Shown here: positions 7,590 through 13,256 of the stretch, piece after piece
Position numbering within the stretch: the stretch's first letter is position 1
How the letters are laid out: each line of letters begins with the position of its first letter
Origin: an uncultured Roseateles sp.
Lineage (GTDB): Bacteria; Pseudomonadota; Gammaproteobacteria; Burkholderiales; Burkholderiaceae
DNA: 13,256 nucleotides
Direction: 5' to 3'
Assembly (NCBI GenBank): GCA_946480605.1
Contig: CAMLKW010000120.1
Span: 1 to 13,256 of the forward strand
The notes under the pieces: generated by a model
Databases searched by the model: none
What the model was told of the DNA's origin: nothing
What the model saw: only the letters and a program-made list of their open reading frames with translations
Position numbers and translations under genes: made by a program

Positions 7590-8591
7590 ATGGGGGCCTG
7601 GTGGCTGCTCGGCGCCTTGCTTGTTGTGCTGCTGGGCTGGGGCGCGTGGACGGAATACGACGAGCTGACCAGCCCCGCCGTCGGCAAGCCGGACGAGGTC
7701 ATCCGGGAGGCCATCGGGCTGATCCGCGCACACGCGTTGCGTGCGGACGAGGTCGACTGGGTTGACGCCGAGCGTGCCGCCGTGACCCTGGCCGGAGACC
7801 GAGCGCGCAGGCGCGATCTCGACACGGCATTGCATCAACTCACTCGCCGCCTGAACGATGGGCATTCGTTCTACATGCCTGCCCGCGTAGCTCGTGGGCT
7901 CAGCGGCGGCGCACCGACTGCTGTGTCCGGGCAGATTGCCGAACTGCTGCCGCCAGTGGACGGCGTGGCCCGGTTGGCGGTCCATACCTATGCGAGCCTG
8001 GACGCGGCCGAGATCCTCAGTGCCGCGAGAGCGCTGCGTGCCATGTTGGCCCGCGCCTTGCGCGACAGCCCCTGTGGTCTGCTTCTCGACCTCACGAACA
8101 ACGGTGGCGGGAACATGTATCCGATGCTCTCGGGCCTGATGCCTTTGCTGCCGCAGGGCCCCCTGCTGAGCTTCAAGGACAGGATGGATGCCGTGACAAC
8201 CCTGAGCCATGAAGGCAATTCGCTAAGGTTGAGCGGCAACACCGTCATGGAGCCGCTTGGCGGTGATGCGGAAACTGTCGAGCCCGCTCGACGCGTGGCG
8301 GTGCTGACGGGACCGAGTACGGCCAGCTCCGGTGAGATGCTGGTGATCGCATTCAAAGCAGCCTCCGCGGTTCGCTACTTCGGCGCCGGTACGGCGGGCG
8401 TCAACTCCGCCAACACCGTCTTGCCACTGAGCAACGGTTGCTTGCTGGCTCTGACGGTTTCGACGACTCTGGATCGCCACTATCAGGAGTACCGGGCAAG
8501 CATACCGCCAGACGAAGGCTTCAATGCCATCGAGGGGCCACGAGGCGCCGCCCTCGCGGCCTCCCGTTGGGTTCAGCAAGATTGCCGGTGA
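7590..8591 (+). CDS. Membrane-anchored S41 family peptidase, nisin-resistance-protein-like
   Basis: The product has an N-terminal membrane anchor followed by an S41 (C-terminal processing/tail-specific) peptidase domain. The nucleophile motif is TASSGEM and the preceding strand is LLLDLTNNGGG. No PDZ domain is evident and the usual catalytic Lys (as in SFGKG) is missing: the equivalent segment reads YFGAGTAGVNS. A DGHSF motif supplies a His. A Ser/His arrangement with TASS, a single anchor and no PDZ is known from the nisin resistance protein group, which cleaves a lantibiotic; such activity here is inference. The ATG at 7590 has GGAG seven bases upstream (333 residues). In-frame TTG 7542 or GTG 7554 would add up to 16 residues including an Arg-Arg before the anchor, so they remain possible. 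GC content looks lower than in nadB: 37/60 at 8221-8280 against 47/60 at 6481-6540. Confidence 0.82.
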   Translation: MGAWWLLGALLVVLLGWGAWTEYDELTSPAVGKPDEVIREAIGLIRAHALRADEVDWVDAERAAVTLAGDRARRRDLDTALHQLTRRLNDGHSFYMPARVARGLSGGAPTAVSGQIAELLPPVDGVARLAVHTYASLDAAEILSAARALRAMLARALRDSPCGLLLDLTNNGGGNMYPMLSGLMPLLPQGPLLSFKDRMDAVTTLSHEGNSLRLSGNTVMEPLGGDAETVEPARRVAVLTGPSTASSGEMLVIAFKAASAVRYFGAGTAGVNSANTVLPLSNGCLLALTVSTTLDRHYQEYRASIPPDEGFNAIEGPRGAALAASRWVQQDCR

Positions 8592-8641
8592 GGGGGCAGC
8601 CTGAGCGGTGCTTACGTGATGCGAGTCGCGGTTGGGGGCGC

Positions 8642-8866
8642 TCAGCCTGCTTGATCGTCGCGGTCACCCGCCTCCGCCGCCGGCCGCCCGCGCTTGGGCG
8701 CCGGGCTGGCCGCCGGCTTGATGCCGCGCCGCGCCAGCGCGTCGCGCAGCAGGTACTCGATCTGCGCGTTGGCCGAGCGCAGCTCCTGCGCGGCCAGTCG
8801 TTCGATCTGGGCCCACAGCGCCGGGTCCAGCCGCAGCGCGAAGCTCTTCTTGTCGGGGCTGGCCAT
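8642..8866 (-). CDS. Arc-type ribbon-helix-helix DNA-binding protein with AT-hook-like tail
   Basis: The 74-residue product has a ribbon-helix-helix (RHH) N-terminus: strand KSFALRLD (7-14), helix A PALWAQIERLAAQEL (15-29), turn RSAN, and helix B from 34 to about 47. Such proteins dimerise and insert the paired strands into the major groove; Ser8, Ala10 and Arg12 would face the DNA. The tail is basic and Pro-rich and contains RGRP (59-62), the core of an AT-hook, which grips AT-rich minor groove. It is the last gene of the SPFH operon. Its Shine-Dalgarno GAGG overlaps the stop codon of the preceding gene and lies six bases from the ATG, so translation is likely coupled. The probable target is the 16-bp palindrome at the operon promoter (inference). 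An antitoxin role is less likely, as no toxin gene is adjacent. Confidence 0.85.
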   Translation of the reverse strand: MASPDKKSFALRLDPALWAQIERLAAQELRSANAQIEYLLRDALARRGIKPAASPAPKRGRPAAEAGDRDDQAG

Positions 8867-8874
8867 CTGCCGCC

Positions 8875-9813
8875 TCAGCCGCCGATGCGGCCCTTCAGGG
8901 CCTGGAGCAGCGCATGCGGCTGCTGGGTGCCGACGCGCAGGCGCCGGCCGTCACGCAGCATCAGCCGCACGGCCTGCGTGCCGCTGGCGTTGTAAAGCAT
9001 GCCCTCGCCGGTGATGCGCAGGCCCCAGCCTTCGGTCCAGCGCGAGCGGGCGGCTTCGACGGCGACGACCTCGTCCAGGTCCACCCGCCAGCGCGGCCAC
9101 GGCAGCCAGCCGAAGCGCCACGCGATGCGGTCGCCATGCACTTCGGTCACCATGCGCCCCAGGCCCACGGCCAGCAGCGCGGGCAGGGCCGGCAGCAGCC
9201 AGGCTTCATCACTGCGCCCGGCGCCGAACAGCCACAGCCCCGCGGCCAGCGGCAGCAGCACGATCAGCAGCGGCCATATCGGCTGCACCTCGCGCCAGAC
9301 CAGGTCGCGGCTGCGTGAAACGCGCCGTGCCGGCCGTGCGGTCGTGACGGGCGGCAACCGGCCGAAGCGGCGCATCAGCGCCAGCAGCCACAGCGCGAAG
9401 GCCAGCCCCAGGCCGATGGCGCCGGCCGTCCAGGCAGCCTCGGGCACCTGCGGCCAGCCGGGCTGGGCAGACTGCAACGCCCGGTAGTGCAGGCCGCCGA
9501 ACAGCAGCACCAGGCCCAGGCCCAGCACGGCGACGCGCTCGCCCAGGTCGGCCAGCGTCTGTTCGCGGCGCTCGGGCGCCAGCCAGTGGTTGCGGTGGGG
9601 CAGATTGACGAGGCCCGGTGCGTGCCGCGCGAGCAGCAGCGCGCCGCGGGTGGTCATCCACACGCTGAAGACCGCCACCGCCAGCATCACGGCCATGTGC
9701 TGGTCGCGCGGCAGCGCCTTGTGCGGCGCACCGACGAGATCGGGCATCAGCGGCCAGGTGGCCGCCATGAAGACCAGCAGCGCCAGCCAGGCGAGATCGA
9801 GCACGCGGCGCAT
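8875..9813 (-). CDS. Six-helix membrane protein, DUF1648-like with C-terminal PH-like region
   Basis: The 312-residue product has predicted membrane helices at about 6-24, 39-60, 92-108, 125-147, 178-197 and 204-221. The segment [20 protein letters not shown] (67-86) resembles that following the helices in DUF1648/SdpI-like proteins. After the last helix, about 90 residues of alternating strands ([23 protein letters not shown], then a terminal helix [10 protein letters not shown]) look like a bacterial PH domain, exposed to the cytoplasm. Biochemical function is unknown. It lies between the SPFH gene and the RHH gene; its GAGG Shine-Dalgarno overlaps the SPFH stop and lies five bases from the ATG. 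The start gives a proper positively charged N-terminus before the first helix; the frame extends upstream only as a shadow of the SPFH gene. Confidence 0.8.
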   Translation of the reverse strand: MRRVLDLAWLALLVFMAATWPLMPDLVGAPHKALPRDQHMAVMLAVAVFSVWMTTRGALLLARHAPGLVNLPHRNHWLAPERREQTLADLGERVAVLGLGLVLLFGGLHYRALQSAQPGWPQVPEAAWTAGAIGLGLAFALWLLALMRRFGRLPPVTTARPARRVSRSRDLVWREVQPIWPLLIVLLPLAAGLWLFGAGRSDEAWLLPALPALLAVGLGRMVTEVHGDRIAWRFGWLPWPRWRVDLDEVVAVEAARSRWTEGWGLRITGEGMLYNASGTQAVRLMLRDGRRLRVGTQQPHALLQALKGRIGG

Positions 9814-9820
9814 GCCGACC

Positions 9821-10711
9821 TCAGGCGTACAGCGTGCCGGCGTTGACGATGGGCTGGGTGTCCTTGTCGGAGCACAGCACCACCAGCAGGTTGGACACCA
9901 TGGCGGCCTTGCGCTCATCGTCCAGCTCGACGATGCGGCGCTCAGACAGCCCGTGCAGCGCCTCCTCGACCATGCTGACTGCGCCCTGCACGATCTTCTT
10001 GCGCGCGCTGATGATGGCCTCGGCCTGCTGGCGGCGCAGCATGACCTGGGCGATCTCGGGGGCATAGGCCAGGTGGGTGATCTTGGCGTCCACCACATGC
10101 ACGCCGGCCTGGCCGAAGCGGGCCTGCAGCTCCTGCACCAGTGCGGCGCCAACCTCGTCCTGCCCGGCGCGCAGCGTGGTCTCGTTGGCATCCAGATCCT
10201 CGCCGTCGTCATAGGCGTACTGCGAGGCCAGATGGCGCATCGCCGCCTCGGCCTGAATGCCGACATAAGCCTCGAAATCATCCACCTCGAAGACGGCGCG
10301 GGCGCTGTCTTCCACGCGCCAGACCACGGCCACGCCGATCTCGATGGGGTTGCCGCGCTTGTCGTTGACCTTGATGGTCGGCGCGTTGAGGTTGCGCGCC
10401 CGCAGCGAGATGCGCCGCTTGACCGCCAGCGGGTTGGCCCAGCGCAGGCCTTCGCTGCGGTCGGTGCCGGTGTACTGGCCGAACAGCGTCAGGATGCGGC
10501 CTTCGTTGGGCTGCTGCATGTAGAGCCCGGCCAGCACTAGCGCGCCGGCCGCGATGCTCAGCACGCCCAGCAGCATCACCGGCAGCCGCCCGAATCCGAC
10601 CCAAAGCAGCAAGGGGCCGCAGGCCAAGATCGCCAGCCCGGCCAGCAGGCCCAGGTAGCCGTTGGCGGTGGTCGCGCTGGTTTCGCGGTGGCTTGCCTGG
10701 GGGTTTTGCAT
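9821..10711 (-). CDS. SPFH domain / band 7 membrane protein
   Basis: The 296-residue product has two N-terminal membrane segments (about 19-40 and 45-64) and then an SPFH domain (about 68-225). It contains the typical [17 protein letters not shown], a strand with [19 protein letters not shown], and the helix pair around [10 protein letters not shown] and [20 protein letters not shown] coiled region rich in Gln, Ala and Arg follows (about 223-265), and a C-terminal hydrophobic strand VSNLLVVLC precedes the end. SPFH proteins assemble into large membrane rings or cages that organise microdomains and often associate with proteases or other membrane partners; here the co-encoded PH-like membrane protein is the probable partner. 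The ATG at 10711 is chosen over the adjacent GTG at 10714 because AAGGAGG stands six bases before it. Confidence 0.92.
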   Translation of the reverse strand: MQNPQASHRETSATTANGYLGLLAGLAILACGPLLLWVGFGRLPVMLLGVLSIAAGALVLAGLYMQQPNEGRILTLFGQYTGTDRSEGLRWANPLAVKRRISLRARNLNAPTIKVNDKRGNPIEIGVAVVWRVEDSARAVFEVDDFEAYVGIQAEAAMRHLASQYAYDDGEDLDANETTLRAGQDEVGAALVQELQARFGQAGVHVVDAKITHLAYAPEIAQVMLRRQQAEAIISARKKIVQGAVSMVEEALHGLSERRIVELDDERKAAMVSNLLVVLCSDKDTQPIVNAGTLYA

Positions 10712-10717
10712 CACGTG

Positions 10718-10724
10718 CCTCCTT
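10718..10724 (-). promoter_or_regulatory. Ribosome binding site AAGGAGG of the SPFH gene
   Basis: AAGGAGG on the minus strand lies six bases before the ATG at 10711 and only three before the alternative GTG at 10714. The spacing favours the ATG. Confidence 0.8.
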
Positions 10725-10727
10725 GTA

Positions 10728-10743
10728 AAAGTGATATCACTTT
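10728..10743. promoter_or_regulatory. Perfect 16-bp palindrome, probable operator of the SPFH operon
   Basis: AAAGTGATATCACTTT is exactly its own reverse complement over all 16 bases. It lies 16 bp upstream of the SPFH start codon, overlaps the candidate -10 box at 10739-10744 and would cover the transcription start, the position expected of a repressor site. RHH proteins bind short symmetric sites of this kind, and the last gene of the operon encodes one. That the RHH protein binds here is inference; the symmetry itself is seen directly. Confidence 0.65.
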
Positions 10744-10767
10744 AATTGCATATTTGCAGGACGGCAA
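10739..10767 (-). promoter_or_regulatory. Candidate sigma-70 promoter of the SPFH operon
   Basis: On the minus strand TTGCCG (10762-10767) and TAAAGT (10739-10744) are separated by exactly 17 bp; each matches four of six consensus bases. The surrounding stretch is unusually AT-rich for this window. It lies just downstream of the terminator that ends the ComFB-family transcript, so the SPFH operon needs its own promoter here. Confidence 0.45.
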
Positions 10768-10778
10768 GGGAGCAGGCG

Positions 10779-10802
10779 AAAAAAAGCCCGCGTGATGCGG
10801 GC
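10779..10802 (-). terminator. Intrinsic terminator after the ComFB-family gene
   Basis: On the minus strand a perfect 6-bp stem GCCCGC/GCGGGC with a 5-base loop (ATCAC) is followed directly by seven T. It lies 24 bp beyond the stop of the ComFB-family gene. The opposite strand has no T run, so it works leftwards only. It separates the nadA/ComFB region from the SPFH operon. Confidence 0.88.
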
Positions 10803-10826
10803 GCGTGGAGCGGCGGCGGGCGCGGC

Positions 10827-11117
10827 CTATTTGCGCGTGCGCAGCGCGGTGCGGGCCTGCACAAAGTTGAAGGCGTAGCTGACGGCCTCCATGATGGCGT
10901 TGTCGATTTCCAGCCGCTCGTGCTCGGTCAGGTAGAAGCTGAAGTCCACCTCGTGGCGGATGTAGCGCGGTGGCAGGCGGTTCAGCGCCACGCAGGCCAC
11001 GTCGCACAGCAGGTCGTTGCTGTCGGCGATCTCCGGGAAGTCCTTGGACGCGTCCATCACCGCGGCGAAGACCTCGCGCTCGTGGTGGTTGTAGAGGGAG
11101 CTGAAATCGGCGGGCAT
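10827..11117 (-). CDS. ComFB family protein (putative cyclic dinucleotide receptor)
   Basis: The 96-residue cytoplasmic product matches the ComFB (late competence protein) family from memory. Recognisable parts are the N-terminal SLYNHHEREVFAAV, then DVACVALNRLPPRYIRHEVDF in the middle, and a helical C-terminus. The ALNRLPPRY block is the family hallmark. Bacillus ComFB has unknown function in competence; cyanobacterial and other members have been reported to bind c-di-GMP or c-di-AMP. Binding by this protein is inferred from family alone. The ATG at 11117 has GAGG seven bases upstream. It begins 46 bp after nadA ends on the same strand and is closed by a strong terminator. A TATAAA box in the gap suggests it may also have its own promoter. 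Other competence genes are not seen. Confidence 0.85.
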   Translation of the reverse strand: MPADFSSLYNHHEREVFAAVMDASKDFPEIADSNDLLCDVACVALNRLPPRYIRHEVDFSFYLTEHERLEIDNAIMEAVSYAFNFVQARTALRTRK

Positions 11118-11151
11118 GGCGGGCCTCGTGATGGCGGTCGGTGAGTTCCGA

Positions 11152-11157
11152 TTTATA
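11152..11157 (-). promoter_or_regulatory. Possible -10 box (TATAAA) of the ComFB-family gene
   Basis: TATAAA on the minus strand lies 34 bp upstream of the ATG at 11117, within the 46-bp gap after nadA. It is a good -10 match, but no convincing -35 is found 16-18 bp upstream, where the sequence is the end of nadA. Read-through from nadA remains possible. Confidence 0.35.
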
Positions 11158-11163
11158 GCGCCA

Positions 11164-12264
11164 TCAGGCGGCGCCGATGCCCGGTGTCATGCCTGAGGCA
11201 GCCTTCTTGCGCGCGGCCGTGAAATCCAGCATGCGCGTGATGCAGCGTTCGGCCTTCACGCGGGTGGCTTCCTCCACCAGGATCTCGGGCTGGCCGCTCT
11301 CCAGGCAGTCCACCAGGTTGGCCAGGCCGTTCATGGCCATCCACGGACAGTGGGCGCAGCTCTTGCACGTGGCGCTGTTGCCGGCGGTGGGCGCCTCGAT
11401 CAGCGTCTTGCCCGGCGCCAACTGGCGCATGCGGTGCAGGATGCCGTTGTCGGTGGCGACGATGTATTCCTGCGCCGTGCCCTCGACGACCGCCTTGATC
11501 AGCGCCGACGTGGAGCCCACCACATGCGCCATGTCGACGACGCTCTTGGGCGACTCGGGGTGGACCAGGATCTGGGCGTGCGGATGCTGCTCGCGCAGCA
11601 GCTCCAGCTCCAGCCCCTTGAACTCGTCGTGCACGATGCAGGCGCCGTTCCACATCAGCATGTCGGCGCCGGTCTGCTCCTGGATGTAGCGGCCCAGGTG
11701 GCGGTCGGGCGCCCACAGGATCTTCTGGCCCTTGGCGTGCAGGTCGGACACGATCTCCAGCGCGCAGGAGCTGGTCACCATCCAGTCGGCGCGCGCCTTC
11801 ACGGCGGCGCTGGTGTTGGCGTAGACGACGACCTGGCGGTCCGGGTGCGCGTCGCAGAACGCGGCGAAGTCGTCGGCCGGGCAGCCCAGGTCCAGCGAGC
11901 AGGTGGCGTCCAGGTCGGGCATCAGCACGCGCTTCTCGGGGCTGAGGATCTTGGCCGTCTCGCCCATGAAGCGCACGCCGGCGACGACCAGCGTCTGCGC
12001 CGCATGGTCGCGGCCGAAGCGGGCCATCTCCAGCGAGTCGGACACGATGCCGCCGGTGGCCAGCGCCAGGTCTTGCAGCACGCCGTCGACGTAGTAGTGC
12101 GCCACCAGCACGGCGTTGTGGGCCTTGAGCAGCGTGGCGGCGCGCTCGGCCAGCGTGCTGCGCTCGGCGGGTGTCAGTGGCGCGGGCACCTTGGCCCAGG
12201 CGTGAGCGGTGGAGCAGGTGCCGGCGGCGTCCTGCTTGGTGTAGTCGAACAACTGGGTGTCCAT
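11164..12264 (-). CDS. nadA: Quinolinate synthase
   Basis: NadA condenses iminoaspartate (from NadB) with dihydroxyacetone phosphate to quinolinate, using a [4Fe-4S] cluster with one open iron site. The 366-residue product has the three cluster Cys at 122 ([10 protein letters not shown]), 209 ([10 protein letters not shown]) and 306 (the last Cys of CKSCAHCPW); these correspond to Cys113, Cys200 and Cys297 of E. coli NadA. AHYYVDG (55-61) and HPESP (235-239) are family signatures. The ATG at 12264 is chosen because it starts shortly before the conserved part. An upstream extension of 39 codons would run into the araC-type gene and lacks conservation. The gene lies 37 bp downstream of that regulator gene, on the same strand, and 46 bp upstream of the ComFB-family gene. 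No NiaR or NadQ-type site was recognised. Confidence 0.96.
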   Translation of the reverse strand: MDTQLFDYTKQDAAGTCSTAHAWAKVPAPLTPAERSTLAERAATLLKAHNAVLVAHYYVDGVLQDLALATGGIVSDSLEMARFGRDHAAQTLVVAGVRFMGETAKILSPEKRVLMPDLDATCSLDLGCPADDFAAFCDAHPDRQVVVYANTSAAVKARADWMVTSSCALEIVSDLHAKGQKILWAPDRHLGRYIQEQTGADMLMWNGACIVHDEFKGLELELLREQHPHAQILVHPESPKSVVDMAHVVGSTSALIKAVVEGTAQEYIVATDNGILHRMRQLAPGKTLIEAPTAGNSATCKSCAHCPWMAMNGLANLVDCLESGQPEILVEEATRVKAERCITRMLDFTAARKKAASGMTPGIGAA

Positions 12265-12301
12265 GGGGCGTCGGTCTCTCTGGCGATGGGCGGATTGTCC
12301 C

Positions 12302-13114
12302 TTAGGCCTCGGCAAAGAACCGGCTGGGTGGCATGCCCACCGTGCGTGTGACCATGGCCGTGAAGGCGCTGGCGCTGGCATAGCCCAGCTCGGCGGCGAT
12401 GTGGCTCATGGGCCGGCCGCGGGCGGCCAGCGTCAGCGCGTGGGCCAGCAGCAGCTGCGAGCGCCATTGGGCGAAGCTGGTGCCCAGCTGGTCGCGGAAC
12501 AGCCGGCTCAGCGTGCGTGGGCTGTAGCCGGCCTCCAACGCCCATTCGTCCAGGCCGGCATGGCGGCCGGGCTCGCTCAGCATGGCCTCGCAGAGCCGGC
12601 GCAGCCGCGCGTCCTGCGGCAAGGCCACGCCCAGCGCCAGCGGCCGGGCGCGTTTCAGCTCAGCGAGTACCAGGCCCTCGATGCCGCGGCGGCGCAGCGC
12701 GTCGTCGGCGCTTTCCGGCGGCTGGGGGTCGGGCTCGCCGGGCAGGGCCGCCACCAGCTCACGCAGCAGCGGCGACACCTCCAGCACCCGTCCCGTGGCC
12801 CAGGCCTCGCCGGACAGCAGTCCGGCGCCCAGGTAGAGCGTGCGCAGGTCGCAGCGCTCGATGGCCGTGACCGCGTGCACCAGCCCGGGCGGTATCCAGA
12901 CCGCGCGCGACGGCGGCACGATGTAGGTCGACACCTCGGTGTTCACGCGCACCGCACCGGTCATGGAGAACACCAGCTGGGCCCAGTCGTGGCGGTGGGG
13001 CTGGATGTCGGTCAGGTGCTCCAAGTGCCTGGCCTTGGCGCGCAGCGGCCGCTCGTGCGTGGGCGCATAGCGCTCGGGCGACAGGGCGGGAATGCTGAGG
13101 CGCGGCTGGGTCAT
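12302..13114 (-). CDS. AraC family transcriptional regulator with N-terminal cupin domain
   Basis: The 270-residue product has an N-terminal cupin-like sensor domain (about 25-100) with the metal-site-like HRHDWAQL (40-47) and [15 protein letters not shown] (66-80). The C-terminal AraC DNA-binding domain (about 170-268) holds two helix-turn-helix units: [19 protein letters not shown] (188-206) and [20 protein letters not shown] (236-255), then the usual VGMPPSRF ending. Regulators of this layout often control a divergent transporter gene; the partial gene that starts 69 bp away fits that pattern. It also lies just upstream of nadA, but control of NAD synthesis has no support beyond position. 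The ATG at 13114 lacks a strong Shine-Dalgarno. The ligand is unknown. Confidence 0.92.
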   Translation of the reverse strand: MTQPRLSIPALSPERYAPTHERPLRAKARHLEHLTDIQPHRHDWAQLVFSMTGAVRVNTEVSTYIVPPSRAVWIPPGLVHAVTAIERCDLRTLYLGAGLLSGEAWATGRVLEVSPLLRELVAALPGEPDPQPPESADDALRRRGIEGLVLAELKRARPLALGVALPQDARLRRLCEAMLSEPGRHAGLDEWALEAGYSPRTLSRLFRDQLGTSFAQWRSQLLLAHALTLAARGRPMSHIAAELGYASASAFTAMVTRTVGMPPSRFFAEA

Positions 13115-13183
13115 GGCTGGATTTCAACAGAACTTGACGAACCATCGCAACCAGGCCGGCGATGCGCTGCCTAGAGTGGCGGC
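13115..13183. promoter_or_regulatory. 69-bp divergent spacer between the araC-type gene and the right-edge gene
   Basis: It must contain both promoters and probably the regulator's own site. For the rightward gene, TAGAGT at 13172-13177 sits six bases before the ATG, a spacing like that of the possible -10 before nadB, and could give a near-leaderless mRNA. TTGACG (13134-13139) is too far from it to be a normal partner. I see no clear tandem AraC half-sites. Confidence 0.4.
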
Positions 13184-13256
13184 ATGGATACCGCTCTCGC
13201 CTCCGCCCTCGACGCCGGCCGCCAGCGCCGGCGCGACATCACGACGATCTCGACCA
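13184..13256 (+). CDS. N-terminus of an unidentified protein, cut by the window edge
   Basis: An ATG at 13184 opens a frame of 24 codons to the edge, beginning MDTALASALDAG and continuing with a basic RQRRRD stretch and then TTIST. This short hydrophilic, positively charged leader would suit the cytoplasmic N-terminus of a membrane transporter, such as a major facilitator. A transporter is also the usual divergent partner of this kind of AraC regulator. No domain is visible, so this identity is a guess from context. The start codon lacks a strong ribosome binding site. Confidence 0.5.
   Translation, partial: MDTALASALDAGRQRRRDITTIST

Noticed and set aside
5891..7825. Long open frame of 644 codons on the minus strand across nadB
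   Set aside because: It is antisense to the whole of nadB, whose active-site residues are intact. Its translation is low-complexity (many Gln, Val, Ala, His and Arg), as expected of a GC-rich shadow frame.
8601..8645. Inverted repeat CTGAGCG / CGCTCAG between the S41 and RHH genes as a shared terminator
   Set aside because: The arms are 7 bp with a 31-bp loop and no T run on either side, so it does not look like an intrinsic terminator.
13184..13256. nadC as the right-edge gene, because nadA is nearby
   Set aside because: The 24 visible residues show no nadC feature, and a divergent partner of an AraC regulator is more often a transporter.
1..13256. CRISPR array, tRNA, rRNA, insertion sequence or prophage genes
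   Set aside because: No regularly spaced repeats, tRNA-like cloverleaf, transposase, integrase or phage structural motif was noticed on either strand.

Overview
The window is GC-rich, densely coding bacterial chromosome. The GC content, the codon use and the look of the proteins suggest a betaproteobacterium of the order Burkholderiales, perhaps the Rubrivivax/Roseateles/Leptothrix group; this assignment is inferred from memory of such proteins, not computed. There is no rRNA, tRNA, insertion sequence, integrase, phage gene or CRISPR array. It holds eleven complete protein genes and two that run off the ends.

Layout. (1) 1-2863, minus strand: the start of a Pro-rich lipoprotein cut by the window edge, a 255-bp gap, a membrane-anchored diguanylate cyclase with a periplasmic beta-rich sensor domain, and a DUF2804 protein. 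(2) 2932-3816, plus: a fatty acid hydroxylase/sterol desaturase-type membrane di-iron enzyme, divergent from the DUF2804 gene. It ends base-to-base against (3) 3817-5796, minus: a secreted S9 (prolyl oligopeptidase family) peptidase. (4) 5930-7534, plus: nadB, L-aspartate oxidase, followed by a membrane-anchored S41 peptidase resembling the nisin-resistance-protein type. The S41 gene is less GC-rich than nadB. (5) 8642-10711, minus: a tight three-gene operon of an SPFH/band 7 protein, a six-helix membrane protein with a C-terminal PH-like region, and a small ribbon-helix-helix (RHH) regulator. (6) 10827-12264, minus: a ComFB-family protein, closed by a clear intrinsic terminator, and nadA, quinolinate synthase. 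(7) 12302-13114, minus: an AraC-family regulator, divergent from a gene cut by the right edge.

How the genes fit together. nadB and nadA encode the two consecutive steps from aspartate to quinolinate but lie about 3.6 kb apart in opposite orientation; nadC is not visible. The diguanylate cyclase makes c-di-GMP, and ComFB-family proteins have been reported as cyclic dinucleotide receptors, so signalling genes occur at both ends of the window, though nothing links them physically. The most system-like unit is the SPFH / membrane PH-like / RHH operon. Its leader carries a perfect 16-bp palindrome, AAAGTGATATCACTTT, overlapping a plausible -10 box and start site. The RHH protein, which also has an AT-hook-like RGRP tail, is the obvious candidate to bind it and autoregulate the operon; this is inference.
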